From the NCBI RefSeq assembly GCF_945859705.1, contig NC_079136.1, positions 4,071,501 to 4,135,500 of the forward strand: 64,000 bases of DNA, written 5' to 3'. Numbering within the stretch: position 1 is the first letter of the stretch; the number at the start of each line of letters is the position of its first letter. A program made the position numbers and the translations under genes. The stretch is from Episyrphus balteatus (taxonomy: Eukaryota; Arthropoda; Insecta; Diptera; Syrphidae). The notes beneath the pieces were generated by a model, which ran no database searches, was not told the origin of the DNA, and worked only from the letters and a program-made list of their open reading frames with translations. This document shows, piece by piece, positions 12,510 through 24,900 of the stretch.

Positions 12510-13508
12510 TGTAGGTACTATAAAAAAATATAATTCAATATAATTGCTTAATTCGTAAAAATTAAGACATTTATTTCCTTCTCAGATGAGTATAATTTGT
12601 AAAAAAAAAAAATAATTAAAGTAAATTTTGTTTCTTTTGAATGAAAAAATTCAAATTCAAACATTCTTGTTGCATTTTTTTATTTAAGCTAAAATACACC
12701 CTTATAAATTTTGTTGTTTTTTTTTTTTCCTACACCAAGTTTGTTGAATGCACAGTGTACACAGGGCTGGTAGAAGTTGAACAAACAATAAAAATGTCTT
12801 CCAAACTTTATGGCTTCACAAAAATAGTTTTTTTTTTGCAAAATATTTTTGATTTCAGACTTTTTTATCAGCTACAAAAATGCATTGTAACCAAATATTT
12901 AAGAATGTCATGCTAAAATTATAAATTTTAAATGTGAATATTTTTTTTTTGGTTTTATGGTACTTAGGAATTATTGGCTCAGTGAAAAGTAATTATTGGC
13001 AAATTAAAAAAAGAAAGTATAATTTCTTTCTTGCATGGTAAAAATAAGTATCCATTAGACTTAGTTTCTATATTTTTTAACAATTATTTAAATTAAATAT
13101 AATTCGTCAATTTTGTTGTTAAATCCCTAAAAGTCCATTTCCCCAAAAAAACACCTTCAAATCGATCTTATTCCACCTAAAATTCCTTTCTAAACATCTT
13201 GACAAAAAAGACTAAAAATTCACATTAACCGTTTCCTAATTTATTAATCGTTATCCCTATCGAAATTTATGTATGTAGGTATGTGTGTATATCAATTGAT
13301 CACAAAAATAAAAACTAATAATACACAAAAAAAAAAAATAACATTTACATACGATACCTATGCACGACCGACGACGTGTTCCTTTATACCTATTGATAAG
13401 CCAATCGCAAAAAAATCGTTTAAACACATCACACGATTTTGATAACGATAGGGGACTGATTGTATTCGTGGTTCGTATGGTTCGCGGGGCACTTTTTTTT
13501 TGAAAAAG
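12510..13508. other. Upstream region of Desat1
   Basis: AT-rich DNA preceding the desaturase promoter. The last 200 bases (about 13340-13500) are less AT-rich and contain several ACGA/TCGT-type words, as expected of a proximal promoter, but I recognise no specific factor site. The ORFs at 12641-12916 and 13257-13520 (minus) have no domain and are rejected. Confidence 0.45.
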
Positions 13509-13537
13509 TATAAAACACAAAGCAAATCTAGTCAGTC
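13509..13537 (+). promoter_or_regulatory. Candidate TATA box plus initiator of Desat1
   Basis: TATAAAA (13509-13515) is followed by TCAGTC (13532-13537), an exact match to the arthropod initiator consensus TCAKTY. The A at 13534 would be +1. The TATA to +1 spacing of about 25 bp is slightly short. The position about 530 bp before the start codon fits a promoter feeding a non-coding first exon. Drosophila desat1 is known to have several alternative 5' exons, so other promoters may exist. Confidence 0.55.
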
Positions 13538-13694
13538 AAGTTTTTTCTGCACTGACCGGCTTAATAGACACCTCAGTGCCTCTCAAGCCATCACACAAAC
13601 GTTCTTTCACCCGACCGACACACCGGCTAAATAAGAAAAGAAATCAATTTTAGTGCGCGGCGAAACCTTCAGTGTTCTACACGTTATACAAAAG
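13534..13694 (+). other. Putative non-coding first exon of Desat1
   Basis: This segment would run from the initiator A to a possible donor AAAAG|GTAGTC at 13695. It is less AT-rich than its surroundings and lacks an open frame leading into the CDS. The matching acceptor would be TTTGCAG ending at 14057, 11 bases before the start codon, giving a 363-bp intron. The donor is not a strong consensus, so the exon end is an inference; the transcript could instead be unspliced here. Confidence 0.4.
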
Positions 13695-14068
13695 GTAGTC
13701 TATAAAAAAAGACTCAATAAAATTAATTTGAATTTTTTTTGCAATTTTTTTTTTAATGGATGTTAAGTTAAATTAAGTGAATTTTTTTGAAGTGCAATTT
13801 AAAAAAGTGCCCAGTGGATATACTAAAAGATTCATATTAAAAAAACATTAATACAAAAAATTTACTTTCTGTAATTTGATTTGATTAAATTTAATTAAAA
13901 GTGACAGATGACTGAAATTATTGAAAAAATTGTGACAATTTTGTGAAATACTTAAAAAATCCACTGAACACTTTTTGACTCCAAAATAATCATCATCCAT
14001 AAAAATTAAAAAATATTCTAAAAAATAAAAATATTAATTAAAAAATTTAATTTGCAGAATCTGCAAAT

Positions 14069-14372
14069 ATGCCACCAAACGCTACTTCAGCAACACAACA
14101 AGAAAACATTCCCACAACATGTGCCGAAGCATCATCAACTGAGAATTTGAAGGCTGATGGAACCCCAGAAACTACTGGAGTTTTATTCGAATGCGATGCC
14201 GAAACTGTTGATGGTGGATTAGCCAAGGATATTGTTAGTTTGAAAAAAGCTGAAAAGCGAAAGCTTAAACTTGTATGGAGAAATATTTTGGCTTTTGGTT
14301 ACTTGCATTTGGCTGCAGTTTATGGATTGTGGTTGATGTTGACATCAGCTAAATGGGCTACAATTGGATTTG
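14069..14372 (+). CDS. Desat1: Desat1 coding exon A (residues 1-101 plus one base)
   Basis: This exon encodes the variable Ser/Thr/Ala-rich N-terminus, the conserved TGVLFECD block, the KKAEKRKLKLVWRN basic stretch and the first membrane segment. It ends TTTG|GTAAGT, a consensus donor, leaving phase 1 (codon 102 = G|TT, Val). Reading on without splicing reaches a stop at 14405, so the splice is required. Confidence 0.93.
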
Positions 14373-17300
14373 GTAAGTTTTTCAAGGATTTGTTTTTTAC
14401 TTTATAGACAAAAAGCGAATTTTAGAAGATTAGGTATTAAGAAAAAAAAAAGTGATACAAAAATGAGTTTCATAATATTTTGAAATGCAATATTACTTCA
14501 ACTTTGTAACTAAAGCTAATATCAAATATTTTGCATGTCCGACCCAAAATAAGTGTACAAAAAAATCTTATTCTTCAAACACTAACACCATTGTTGTCCC
14601 TAAAACATTTTATAAGGACAAAATTAAGTGCAGCGTTAGCGCACTTGTGTTCTTGTGTATGATTTTTTATAAAATCAAATGGCGTTTAAAAAAAAGGAAA
14701 TTTGGAGTTCTTCGAAGGTTTCCTTCAATAAATTGAGTGTATCTTGTTTCTGTTTCTGTGCTGCCAAGCACCATAAAACGCTTTTAAACAGAGAATATGA
14801 ATCCTTACAAAAATTGTAAGCATTGGTCGTTTTTTTTGTTAGAATGGAATTATAACTATGTATTGTCCACTTTTTGAAAAAACTACTTTTGTAAATGATT
14901 TTGAAACCAAACCGAATTCGAAAATCTACAATTTTGAATTTTTTACAACAACAACAAGAATCTTTAAATCTATTTTACAAAACCACTAGAAAAAAAAAAC
15001 AATTTTGACTAATTTTTTTGTGATTTTCGTCTTGAAGCTTTTGGTTATTTGGAAACACCATAACTTTTTGAAGTATTGAAATAGTTGAAAATGGTTAACC
15101 CCAAACTCTAGTTAGTAGTAACCTTTGCTATGATATTGCCATTTTTTATATGTTCTTCTAGTACTTTTTTTTTATAAAACTCCTTTAAAATGTGGAAGTA
15201 AGAAAGAAAGTCAAACATATATATAACTCGTAGAGCAAGGCCTAGTGAATAACAATACCCATAATACAAAAATGTTTTACGTCAATCCGCTGACTTTCAT
15301 TTCAAGCAATTTCATAGAAATTTTAATACAAACGATAAATCATAGGGCTTTAATTCTTGCACAAGTTGCAGTTTACCATAATTTTGGAACCAATTTTTGT
15401 TTTGAATATAAATCAGAGGTACTAAAAAGTACTTGGTTATAGAAAGTGAAAAGCAAAATCATTTGTCCAGCATGTCTATTAAAAAAGGCTTCACCGTCAA
15501 ACTACCGACCGATCGTATCGTATTTAGGTCCCATCTTTCCAAGGTTTTTTTCAAAAACGCCAATTATCTTGAGGAATGAAAGCTCCTTAATTACCGGCAG
15601 TACGGCCGACCAATAGAACGTCGTTGAGGAGAAAGTAAGTTTGTTGCACTTGATATTTCAAAAAGCATTTAATAGATTTTGGCATCAAGCTCTTCTTTCG
15701 AAAATGCGAACTTTTAGCGTCGAATTAGTCTCTTATTGGATCAGAATTTACCTTTCGAACCTTTCAATACAAGTCGTATTGGATAGATTTAAGTCTGAAA
15801 AAAGTGCTGGGTTCCGTTCTGTCTCCGACTCTGCTTCTCATTTTTGTAAATGATCTCCTGATTGAAGCTTCTAATCCACTAAACTATTTTTCTGATGATA
15901 TCACCCTTATATTCGCACCCATATTCTTCGGTTTTAAATCTTGAACGGCTAAATATGACAAGCTCATTTATTTCTGATCTTGATAGCATTGGTTAATGGG
16001 GAATAAAAATTGCGTAGTATTTTATGCTTTAAAAACGCAATGCTGTTTTATTAAAGCCCATGGCACTTGCCTCGTTAAAACTCAAAAACATAAGACATTA
16101 AACACAAGACATGGTAATGACACTTCCTTTTGATTTTATATTTTTTTAAACAGATTTTTACATATTAATTGCTCATTAAACTCTTCATATTTTTGAACTA
16201 TTATCAAAAATGTTGTCTTTGCACAGTTTAATTTTTTAAAATCCCATATTATTGCCCATTTTTTCTTATTTACCCTATACAAAATATTATAAGCAATAAG
16301 TCTGCCATTTTTATTTGCTTTAATCTACCCATAAACTTTATTTGCTAAAATTTACCCATAAACACGGCACGTTTTTTCTTGAAGTTCAACTTCAACAACT
16401 AAACAAACAAAAGGGTCTTTTGAAAAGTGGTTTTCTAAAGAAGAAAAAAAAAAGAAATAAACAACACCGGAAACTCCCCTCTAAATAACTTATAATAAGA
16501 AAGCGATCATAAATGATTTGCTGAAATATGCCTAGGGGCTTATTTTTTTGTTTAGAATTGTTGTTGTTTTATTCAAAGCATTTACAATAATTACATTGTA
16601 CTGATTTGCACTTTGTTTATTTAAAAGCCACCAAAAAATCTTTTGCGACGTTGCTAAGTCGTAAAAAAACCCGCTTGGGGTCTAATCTAAATCAATAATA
16701 AAAATTTTTAAATTTAACAACGCACTTTAAATTGTTATCTTCAAATCAGACAAATTTGCTTATCAAAATTCCCTATAATATCACCACCTGTTATATTTTC
16801 AAGTACCAGTACTTACATTATTTTCCCTTATCAAAACTGGAAACACATTATTCGATCACAAATCAATTAATGTAGATTAACTTAACCGACGCAATTTTTA
16901 AAATCATAAAAATAAAAATGACATAAGTTCTAACCCATTATTTTTGTTTTCTTTTTTTTTTTGTCCAACAGTTGTTGTGCTTTACTTCATTTCTGTACTT
17001 GGAATCACAGCTGGTGCCCATCGTCTATGGGCCCATCGTTCATACAAAGCTAAATGGCCACTACGTTTGATTTTGATCATCTTCAACACAATTGCCTTCC
17101 AAGATGCCGCTTATCATTGGGCACGTGATCATCGTGTGCACCATAAATTCTCAGAAACTGATGCTGATCCACATAATGCTACTCGAGGATTCTTCTTCTC
17201 CCATGTCGGTTGGTTGTTGTGCAAGAAACATCCCGATGTTAAGGCTAAGGGAAAGGGACTTGATCTATCTGATTTGAAAGCTGATCCTATTCTAATGTTC

Positions 17301-17936
17301 CAAAAGAAGTAAGTTTAAATTGAAAAGATCCTTAAAAGAATGAAGCTTATCAACTTTTTCAATTTTTAGCCATTACATGAAACTCATGCCAGTCGCCTGC
17401 TTTATCCTGCCAACTTTGATCCCAATGTTCTTCTGGAATGAGAGTTTCCTCAACTCCTGGTTTGTTGCCACCATGTTCCGTTGGTGCATTTTGTTGAATG
17501 TCACATGGTGCGTGAACAGTGCAGCTCATGCTTTCGGCTACAAGTCTTATGATGCGTAAGTTCTCTCCTAAAACCCTTAAACTTTCCAACATTTTGACCT
17601 TTTATTCTTCTTTTTAGTTCAATCAATCCATCTGAAAATGTAGGAGTTGCAATCTTTGCTTTGGGCGAAGGATGGCACAACTATCATCATGTCTTCCCAT
17701 GGGATTACAAAACAGCTGAATGGGGCAACTACTCCATGAATATTACCACTGCCTTTATTGATTTCTTTGCTAAAATCGGCTGGGCTTACGATTTGAAGAC
17801 TGTTTCCAAGGAAGTTATTGAAAGGCGTGTCAAGAGAACTGGTGATGGATCACATCCAACATGGGGTTATGGTGATAAGGATATCACCAAGACCGAAGCT
17901 GAAGCTATTTTGATTAAAAATCAAAAACAAGAATAA
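14069..17936 (+). CDS. Desat1: Acyl-CoA Delta-9 desaturase (stearoyl-CoA desaturase), Desat1 ortholog
   Basis: The CDS joins 14069-14372, 16972-17308, 17370-17555 and 17618-17936. It totals 1,146 bases and 381 residues, close to the roughly 383 of Drosophila Desat1. The enzyme puts the first double bond into palmitoyl/stearoyl-CoA using cytochrome b5 and O2 in the ER membrane, supplying membrane lipids and precursors of cuticular hydrocarbons and pheromones. All diiron histidine motifs are present: HRLWAH at 118-123, HRVHH at 155-159, HNYHH at 296-300 and the extra NSAAH at 263-267. Hydrophobic segments lie at about 73-92, 97-117, 219-236 and 244-262. The start is chosen because MPPNA matches the family N-terminus, the -3 base is A, and an in-frame stop lies at 14048. 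All splice phases agree and no frame break is seen, so the gene looks functional. Similarity favours Desat1 over other fly desaturases, but a recent paralog cannot be excluded. Confidence 0.95.
14373..16971 (+). other. Desat1 intron A (2.6 kb) with a retroelement relic
   Basis: The donor is GTAAGT at 14373 and the acceptor is a long pyrimidine tract ending CCAACAG at 16971. The intron contains a decayed non-LTR reverse transcriptase (about 15490-16080, same strand). The remaining sequence is AT-rich. The ORFs at 14485-14736 and 15245-15442 show no domain. No alternative exon was recognised. Confidence 0.85.
15491..16080 (+). pseudogene. Decayed non-LTR (LINE) retrotransposon reverse transcriptase fragment
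   Basis: The translation, broken over all three frames, shows the ordered landmarks of a jockey/CR1-type LINE reverse transcriptase. In order these are PSNYRPI (from about 15494), VALDIS then FNRFWHQALLSKM (about 15636-15700), GSVLSPTLLLIFVNDLL (about 15809-15860), FSDDITLIF (degenerate form of the catalytic YADD box, about 15887-15915) and W.IKNCVVFYALKTQCC (about 15992-16045). Several frameshifts and stop codons separate them. No endonuclease or tail part was found. It lies in the sense orientation inside a Desat1 intron and is certainly inactive. Confidence 0.8.
16972..17308 (+). CDS. Desat1: Desat1 coding exon B (residues 102-213 plus two bases)
   Basis: This exon carries histidine box I (HRLWAH) and box II (HRVHH), the highly conserved NTIAFQDAAYHWARDHR segment and the DADPHNATRGFFFSHVGW block. 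It ends in AAGAA|GTAAGT with phase 2; codon 214 is AA|C (Asn). Confidence 0.93.
17370..17555 (+). CDS. Desat1: Desat1 coding exon C (residues 214-276, split codons at both ends)
   Basis: It follows a 61-bp intron (17309-17369, acceptor ATTTTTAG). It encodes the second hydrophobic pair and the NSAAH motif. The donor is GATGC|GTAAGT, phase 2, and codon 276 is GC|T (Ala). Confidence 0.93.
17618..17936 (+). CDS. Desat1: Desat1 coding exon D (C-terminal part, stop TAA at 17934)
   Basis: It follows a 62-bp intron (17556-17617, acceptor CTTTTTAG). It begins SINPSEN, contains histidine box III HNYHH, the FPWDYKTAEWG segment and the C-terminal RVKRTGDGSHPTWGYGD block, and ends NQKQE. The C-terminal tail is variable in the family. 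Confidence 0.93.
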
Positions 17937-17943
17937 GCTTAGA

Positions 17944-17949
17944 AATAAA
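17944..17949 (+). terminator. AATAAA poly(A) signal close to the stop codon; alternative at 18419
   Basis: AATAAA occurs 8 bases after the Desat1 stop. If used, it would give an unusually short 3' UTR. The next exact AATAAA is at 18419-18424, giving a 3' UTR of about 0.5 kb. The intervening sequence is AT-rich with several TATAAA variants, so the true site cannot be chosen from sequence alone. Confidence 0.4.
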
Positions 17950-18549
17950 ATGTGAGACTTAACCAATTTACCCTGATGATATCGAACAATTTCAAAAAAA
18001 AATGCTTAGCTGCCACAACAAATCTTTCTCAAGACATCACGCTCGAGCAGGACAAATTGCGTTGGCACTTTGTTCAAAATTTATTTTAAGCATTGTTTTT
18101 GTTTCTGAGAAAAATAATATATAGTCATAATAATGTAGGTTTAAAAAAAAAACAAAGAAGATGATATTTATTTAAAAAAAAAAAAAAACAAAAAGAATAG
18201 GCTTAAGTGAGGTTACGAAGAAGGAAGTATTGAAAAAAAAACTTGTAATTATAAAATATAAAATATATTATATGCATGAATTTTTATTATAAATGAACTT
18301 TTATAAAACAAAACACAAAAAACATTTCTTTTTATTTATTTACTAACTCATTGGAGCAGTGTTTATGGGAATTTGTACTTGTTACAAAATAATAGCAGTC
18401 TACACTTAGAATGTTATTAATAAAAAACATTTTTTCAAGCTCATTCAATCTCTCATGACGATCAACCGGATAAATGTTTAAAGGTGGTAGAAAAATTAAA
18501 ATTTAGTTTTTTATGGAGAAAAAAAAAGTTGTACATACGCCACAGTGAA

Positions 18550-19703
18550 CCGTAAAAATTTATCTGGTGCTACTTTGACGCCAAAACAGTTAGGAAATTA
18601 GAAAGCGTTAATTTGATAATTTAAAATAGGTTCGAAAAAGTGCACAAAAAGCTGATGAAAATCATGCGAATTTGCGGTTCCTGCACGTCAAAACTAGTAG
18701 TTTAACAAAAAAAAAGGCCATCACAAAATAGGAAAGTTACTTTGGCTTAATTGTGCATTTAAATTTTGATAGTTCTTAGACGCCATTTTTCACCATGTCG
18801 CTACTAAAAAAAAAGACAAAAGATGGCAACGTTGCAATTCGGAAAGGGCATATCGATAGGTTTCGATTTTTAATTTCGATAGTTAATTGAAATTTTTTAA
18901 AAGCCCGTTTTCTTTTGAATTAAACAAAAAAACTAGTTAGTTTAGTTAATGCTTAAAATTGCAAGTAAAAACTCTCTGAAAGACGAGTTCGTCAAAACTT
19001 TTTGATTTATTTATAAATTTCTTTTTGTAGTTATATATATGCCACGAAACAGCTGCAATAAAGTTTGAAATCCGATTTTATTAGACCTAACCCCTTACCG
19101 CATTATTTTTTTTTTTTTTTTGTGAAAAAAATATATTTTTTTTTTTTTTTTTTTTTTTTGAGTAAAGTCTTAAAATTTTGGTTTTCCTGTTTGGATCATA
19201 TTTGGCACATTGAGCAGGAAACGAAAAAAAATTAAATTAATTATACCTACGTAAAAACTACGCGCTGGAACTTTAAAAGTCTGAATAAAATAGATTAAAA
19301 GGCCTTTTAGAGCCAATTTATTGAGTCTCCGTTAAATATTAAATTTTATCGCTTTAGTTAACGGCGTCGTTAAACTAATAACGCCATTAAGTATGTATAT
19401 TCCATTAAATGTTCATTTTATTCACTCTTCTTCAGTTGAATTCGTTATAGTTAATGAAAACTTTAAATTTAAAAATCAGTCAATATCACGAATGGAATTT
19501 AAAATAAAGTTTTAGAATTAATTCAAAACTTTCCTATATTTTTTGCTCAACATCCGTTCGAATAATTAGAGGTAGGTACTATTACCAATTACAATTACCA
19601 AACGTTGGTCTTATGATATTGGTTGAACACATTTTCACCATTCTATTTGTCCATATTTATCCCTGTTTTATTTATTTTTAATTGTCAATTGACACCAAAT
19701 AGT
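18550..19703. other. Intergenic DNA downstream of Desat1
   Basis: AT-rich, with an exceptional poly-T block at about 19106-19159. At 18534-18547 the motif CATACGCCACAGTG and the sequence before it match (inverted) 49573-49620, indicating one end of a repeat family. No gene was recognised. Confidence 0.5.
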
Positions 19704-20809
19704 CCAGTAATTTTAGGTTTTATCTGCGGAAAAATTCCTACTGGGCTGAATTTTGGTATACAGCTTAATAACGGCTTTGTTATGAAGATGTGAAAAATCG
19801 ACATTGATATCGTGTCCGCGTTAAGAGTTATAGGGGTCAAAAGGTCACAAAAACTGGCCAACTTTCTAAAAAATATTCTGGTATAAGGAGAATATTTTTA
19901 AGAAAGATGGCCACCTAGGTTTCTATAGATTTATTTTATACCACAGGTGTTTAAAATTTTTCATAAAATACTTTTTTTACATTTTGCATCAAAAAACAGA
20001 TTTCAAAATTTTTTTTACGAAAATGTGCAATAGCTATGAAATTTTTAAAGTGTTTATGTACTCATCCAATTATTGTAGAAAATTATAAAAAAAAGAAATA
20101 AATAAAATTCATTCATTCGTGGTTGTAGTGAACGAAAACATAAGATGATAAAATTTAAAATACACTGAACGAAAAAAAGTCCATATTTTATGAACTGGTT
20201 GCGATAGAACTTTTTTCTATCTGTTTTTAGAACAATCATAAGTGTAGCTATAAGCCGTTTTAGGGTTGTCCATTCTCTATTGCACACCCTGTATATTTTC
20301 AGACATATTCTAAACAAAAATTCCCAGGGAAATGGTTTCGGGAGAAGGGCCCCAATCGGAAAAATGGCGAAAATTTCCATTTTTTTTTTGGTTTCCCCAT
20401 ATTCTTAACAGTTGAGGAACGAAATTCAAGCTAAAAAAAATAATGAAATTTCAGGAACTTTTCAGTTAGGAGTTTTTTTTTCAGGAATAGGATTATGACG
20501 ATTACAACTAAACTTCAACTTTTTGAATCGTTATACCTAAGAAACGGTGGGTCTTAGGAAAAAAAGTGTCATGACACTTTTGATATATAATAATCTGGTC
20601 TACAATTCTTGCATTGAAAATTTTTTGCTGAAAATCGTGAAAAACCAGTTTTTGTGACCTTTTGACCCCTATAACTCTTAACGCGGACACGATATCAATG
20701 TCGATTTTTTCACATCTTCATAACAAAGCCGTCATTAAGCTGTATACCAAAATTCAGCCCAGTAGGAATTTTTCCGCAGATTGGGCTTAAAAATGACTAA
20801 AATGACTGG
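19704..20809. mobile_element. Foldback element with about 150-bp terminal inverted repeats
   Basis: The left arm (CCAGTAATTTTAG from 19704 to about 19862) is inverted at about 20645-20809. Long identical stretches include ATCTGCGGAAAAATTCCTAC and GTGTCCGCGTTAAGAG. The interior has ORFs on the minus strand (20054-20380, 20508-20690) without recognisable domains. It is a non-autonomous DNA transposon. The right end carries extra bases relative to the left. Confidence 0.75.
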
Positions 20810-21625
20810 GCTAAAAACTTTTTTTAATAAAATAATAAATGAAATGACATTTGACGCTAATGGAGAGTGAATAAATAGAAATTCTGTTTAAAACCTTCAT
20901 TTGTGCTAAAAATCCCTCTTAAAAGGTCGAATTCGGCATTTTAACTAAAAGGTCTTTTAAATTTAATGCTCAATTAGTTAATGAAGTCAAACTTCAAAAA
21001 AATCCTTAAAAGAGACTGAATAAATTAATTTTGTTTTTAATTTTAAAATTCCCTTTTTTAATGACGATTTTAAATTTAATGGAGAGTCAATAAATTGGGC
21101 CTTAATCTGTTTTAAATTAAATTTATAACATGAAGAACGTTAAGGTAAAAAAACGGGTATACATAGATAATAAGAAAAAAAGCGAATTTGTTCCATGATG
21201 TCTCATATATGGACCAACAGGAAAGGAATGTTTCTGAACTGTGGCTCATATATGATCTATTCACTTAATGCCACTTTCAAATGACTAAAACTTGATAAAA
21301 GTTAAAAAAAATAATAATCACATTATATCCTTTATTGACATATTTCTTTAAAAGTTCTTACTCATTGTTTTATATTTTTTATTCAATTTTCAATTATGCT
21401 CTTTCCTGCCTATAACCCAGTTGGGTAACTTTACCGAACAACTATGCTCGCCCAAAGCATTATAGATGGCTCTTTAAAATGATATTTAGGGGACTTATAT
21501 TACTTAATTCGAAAAGTATTAACAAAACTAAATTTTTTTTAAACTCTAAAGTAGGTATTAATGCTTTTTATAGTTTGGCTCTGTGCCACTGTGCGGTAAA
21601 AGGTTAATGTCATATCACTTTAAGG
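20810..21625. other. Intergenic spacer
   Basis: AT-rich sequence. I see no gene or clear element. Confidence 0.5.
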
Positions 21626-21933
21626 GCTCTGGACATAGCCGTATTTAGGGGGGTGGGGGGGGGGGGTAACAGGGTTTAACCCCCCCCCCCCCCGAAATTT
21701 TTTTTAGAAAATCAGAGTTTAAACAAATACAACCCTAATACAAATTTGTGTATGCCTATAATATATGCAGAACTTAATGGATTGCTTTTATATTTTAGTG
21801 ATAAATCGAAAATCTCCATTAGGTAAAGTCCATTCCAATTTCGTAGCGGTTAAGTTTCAAAAAGATTTGAACAAAATAAAATATATGAAAAAAGTATTTT
21901 CTTTTTTTATAAGAAGTACCTATACTAATAGAG

Positions 21934-24900
21934 CAAGATCCCAGGGCCGCCAGACATTACTTATTTTCTCAAGAAAAAAATGTATGGAATTACGTAGTGC
22001 TAGGACATACTATTAGTGAATGGATACTGGCTATCTTGTGCCGACGGCCATTTTACCACTAACAGGTGCTAAAGGTACGAAAAATACGTAGTTAGATTTC
22101 TTATTTTCTCAAGGCTGATTTTTATATATGATACTCAGGGAACTAATACATTAATTTTTGTAAGCTGCCAGACCCGTCGGATGGGCCTAACACCTTGCCA
22201 GACACGCATAATAGGAATCAGGAAAGTTAGATTTTATTATATGGGGGTCTGGGAAAGAACTTATAAAATATTTTGACTTCAGGACTCGAAAGAGTATCAA
22301 GACACGCGTCGAAAACCACATTTTGCACAATCGCATCCAGAGTCATTTGGCCGCCATTTTGTTTTTTTAATAAAAATTGCAATTTTTCACATAACTCACG
22401 TATTTTTGAATCTACAGAAAAAAAATGTATTGCAAACTTGAAGATAATTTAATTTACTACAATATATGTTAAATTACTTTTTTCGATTATACCTTCGGTT
22501 TAAGAGTTAGGGTGGTTTTTTTTTGAAACCATATTTTCGTCATATCTCATTTATTTGAGCTTTTTTGAAAATTAACTTGAAGTAAAAGTTGTAGATCTTT
22601 TTATTACCTTCAATTATTACATTAACGGTTTTTCGATTTGACAGTCCGTTTTTGATCTGCAGGAAAAAAACTTCAAAAAGGTTCCAATTTTTTAATATAG
22701 GAAAAATGTTCTAGTACAGGGTAATTTGCATTAGATATAACAACAACCTAGGCGTGTAGGTTGCACTCAGACAAGAAAAAATCGTATAACTAACACTGCC
22801 AGACCCATTCCGACAGCCATTTTTTTTGCCAGACACCTTAAAGCTTTAAAAAAAAAAATTTTTTACTTTACTTATTTTCTCAAGCTTCATTTTTATACAT
22901 GATACCCATGGAACTAATTCGTTATGAGTTTAAAGGTAGGTATATATTTTTAATAATGTAGTAATTACACGGTGTAACACTCAAAAAATACGCGGGCGGA
23001 GACCTATCAGGTTTTGTAGAGCTAGTCGCACTGAATACGAAACGGTATTTGAAAATCCCCTAACACCCCCAAAATCTGGAGTTACGGGCAAAAAACGGTT
23101 TTTTGGACCTTCACCCATTGAAAAAATTCTAGCTTCGACTATTTTTTACCCATTTTCGATTTTTTTACAGTTTCTGATAGAAGATAAATATACCTTTTTA
23201 ACAATGTATAAAACATGTAACTCGGTTAAACCACTTAGAATTTATAAGATGTCAAAGTTCAAAAATTCAATTTTTTTTGTCATTTGTCCAACTTCGGCAT
23301 CAATTTAAAGTATATGTTTTCAAAACAACATGCTATTTAAAAAATATATTCTAAAACTATATCTATTTTCCAATCGATCGAGGTATTTTTTATGAAAATC
23401 ACTTCAAAATTGGCTTAGAAAAAAAAATTTTTCGATTTCAACCCAGATACAGAAATTCGAACTTTTAGGTATAGAACAAAAATGTTGTTTCGGCACGTAG
23501 TAAGATAAGTTGGGCGCCAGGATTTGATTAAAGGTTTTTGTAGAGGAGCTCAATACAAACATTTTTTTTATTTGGGAGGGGGGTCTATCTCCCCCCGTTT
23601 AGGTGGGCGGGGCATTTTTCTAAAAAAAATTATCAAAATAAAAAAAAATTATTAAAAAACAACGGCAACACTTACAGTAATAAATGATACCATTTCCAAA
23701 AGGCAAAATTGTGCATTTGGTTCTAATTTCTAAATCAATATAATATTACCAATAGTTTTTGAAATAATCGATTTCAAAGTTAAAAATAGGCGAAAAAAAA
23801 TTTGTAAAAACTCATTTTATACTATTTTTGTCCAGACTGTGAATTTTAGTAAATAAATTACTTAGACAGAAAACTGCCTCAATTAATTTCTTATCGAACA
23901 GTGAAAACTATATGTTTCTATGTCTTCTAGTTTTTGAGAAAATTGAAAAATTATTTTATCAGATTTTTCTTTTTTCAAAATATTTTTTGTTTTTATTTGT
24001 TTTTATTTTTCAATTTTCTCAAAAACTAGAAGACATAGAAACATATAGTTTTCACTGTTCGATAAGAAATTAATTGAGGCAGTTTTCTGTCTAAGTAATT
24101 TATTTACTAAAATTCACAGTCTGGACAAAAATAGTATAAAATGAGTTTTTACAAATTTTTTTTCGCCTATTTTTAACTTTGAAATCGATTATTTCAAAAA
24201 CTATTGGTAATATTATATTGATTTAGAAATTAGAACCAAATGCACAATTTTGCCTTTTGGAAATGGTATCATTTATTACTGTAAGTGTTGCCGTTGTTTT
24301 TTAATAATTTTTTTTTATTTTGATAATTTTTTTTAGAAAAATGCCCCTCCCACCTAAACGGGGGGAGATAGACCCCCCTCCCAAATAAAAAAAATGTTTG
24401 TATTGAGCTCCTCTACAAAAACCTTTAATCAAATCCTGGCGCCCAACTTATCTTACTACGTGCCGAAACAACATTTTTGTTCTATACCTAAAAGTTCGAA
24501 TTTCTGTATCTGGGTTGAAATCGAAAAATTTTTTTTTCTAAGCCAATTTTGAAGTGATTTTCATAAAAAATACCTCGATCGATTGGAAAATAGATATAGT
24601 TTTAGAATATATTTTTTAAATAGCATGTTGTTTTGAAAACATATACTTTAAATTGATGCCGAAGTTGGACAAATGACAAAAAAAATTGAATTTTTGAACT
24701 TTGACATCTTATAAATTCTAAGTGGTTTAACCGAGTTACATGTTTTATACATTGTTAAAAAGGTATATTTATCTTCTATCAGAAACTGTAAAAAAATCGA
24801 AAATGGGTAAAAAATTGTCGAAGCTAGAATTTTTTCAATGGGTGAAGGTCCAAAAAACCGTTTTTTGCCCGTAACTCCAGATTTTGGGGGTGTTAGGGGA

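Noticed and set aside
17359..17592. Antisense and out-of-frame ORFs over Desat1 exons (also 17092-17277)
   Set aside because: They are shadows of the conserved desaturase exons; the sense frame matches the family and splices correctly.
19106..19159. Long poly-T as a retroposon tail
   Set aside because: No SINE or LINE body is recognisable next to it and no flanking duplication was seen, so I leave it as a homopolymer block.
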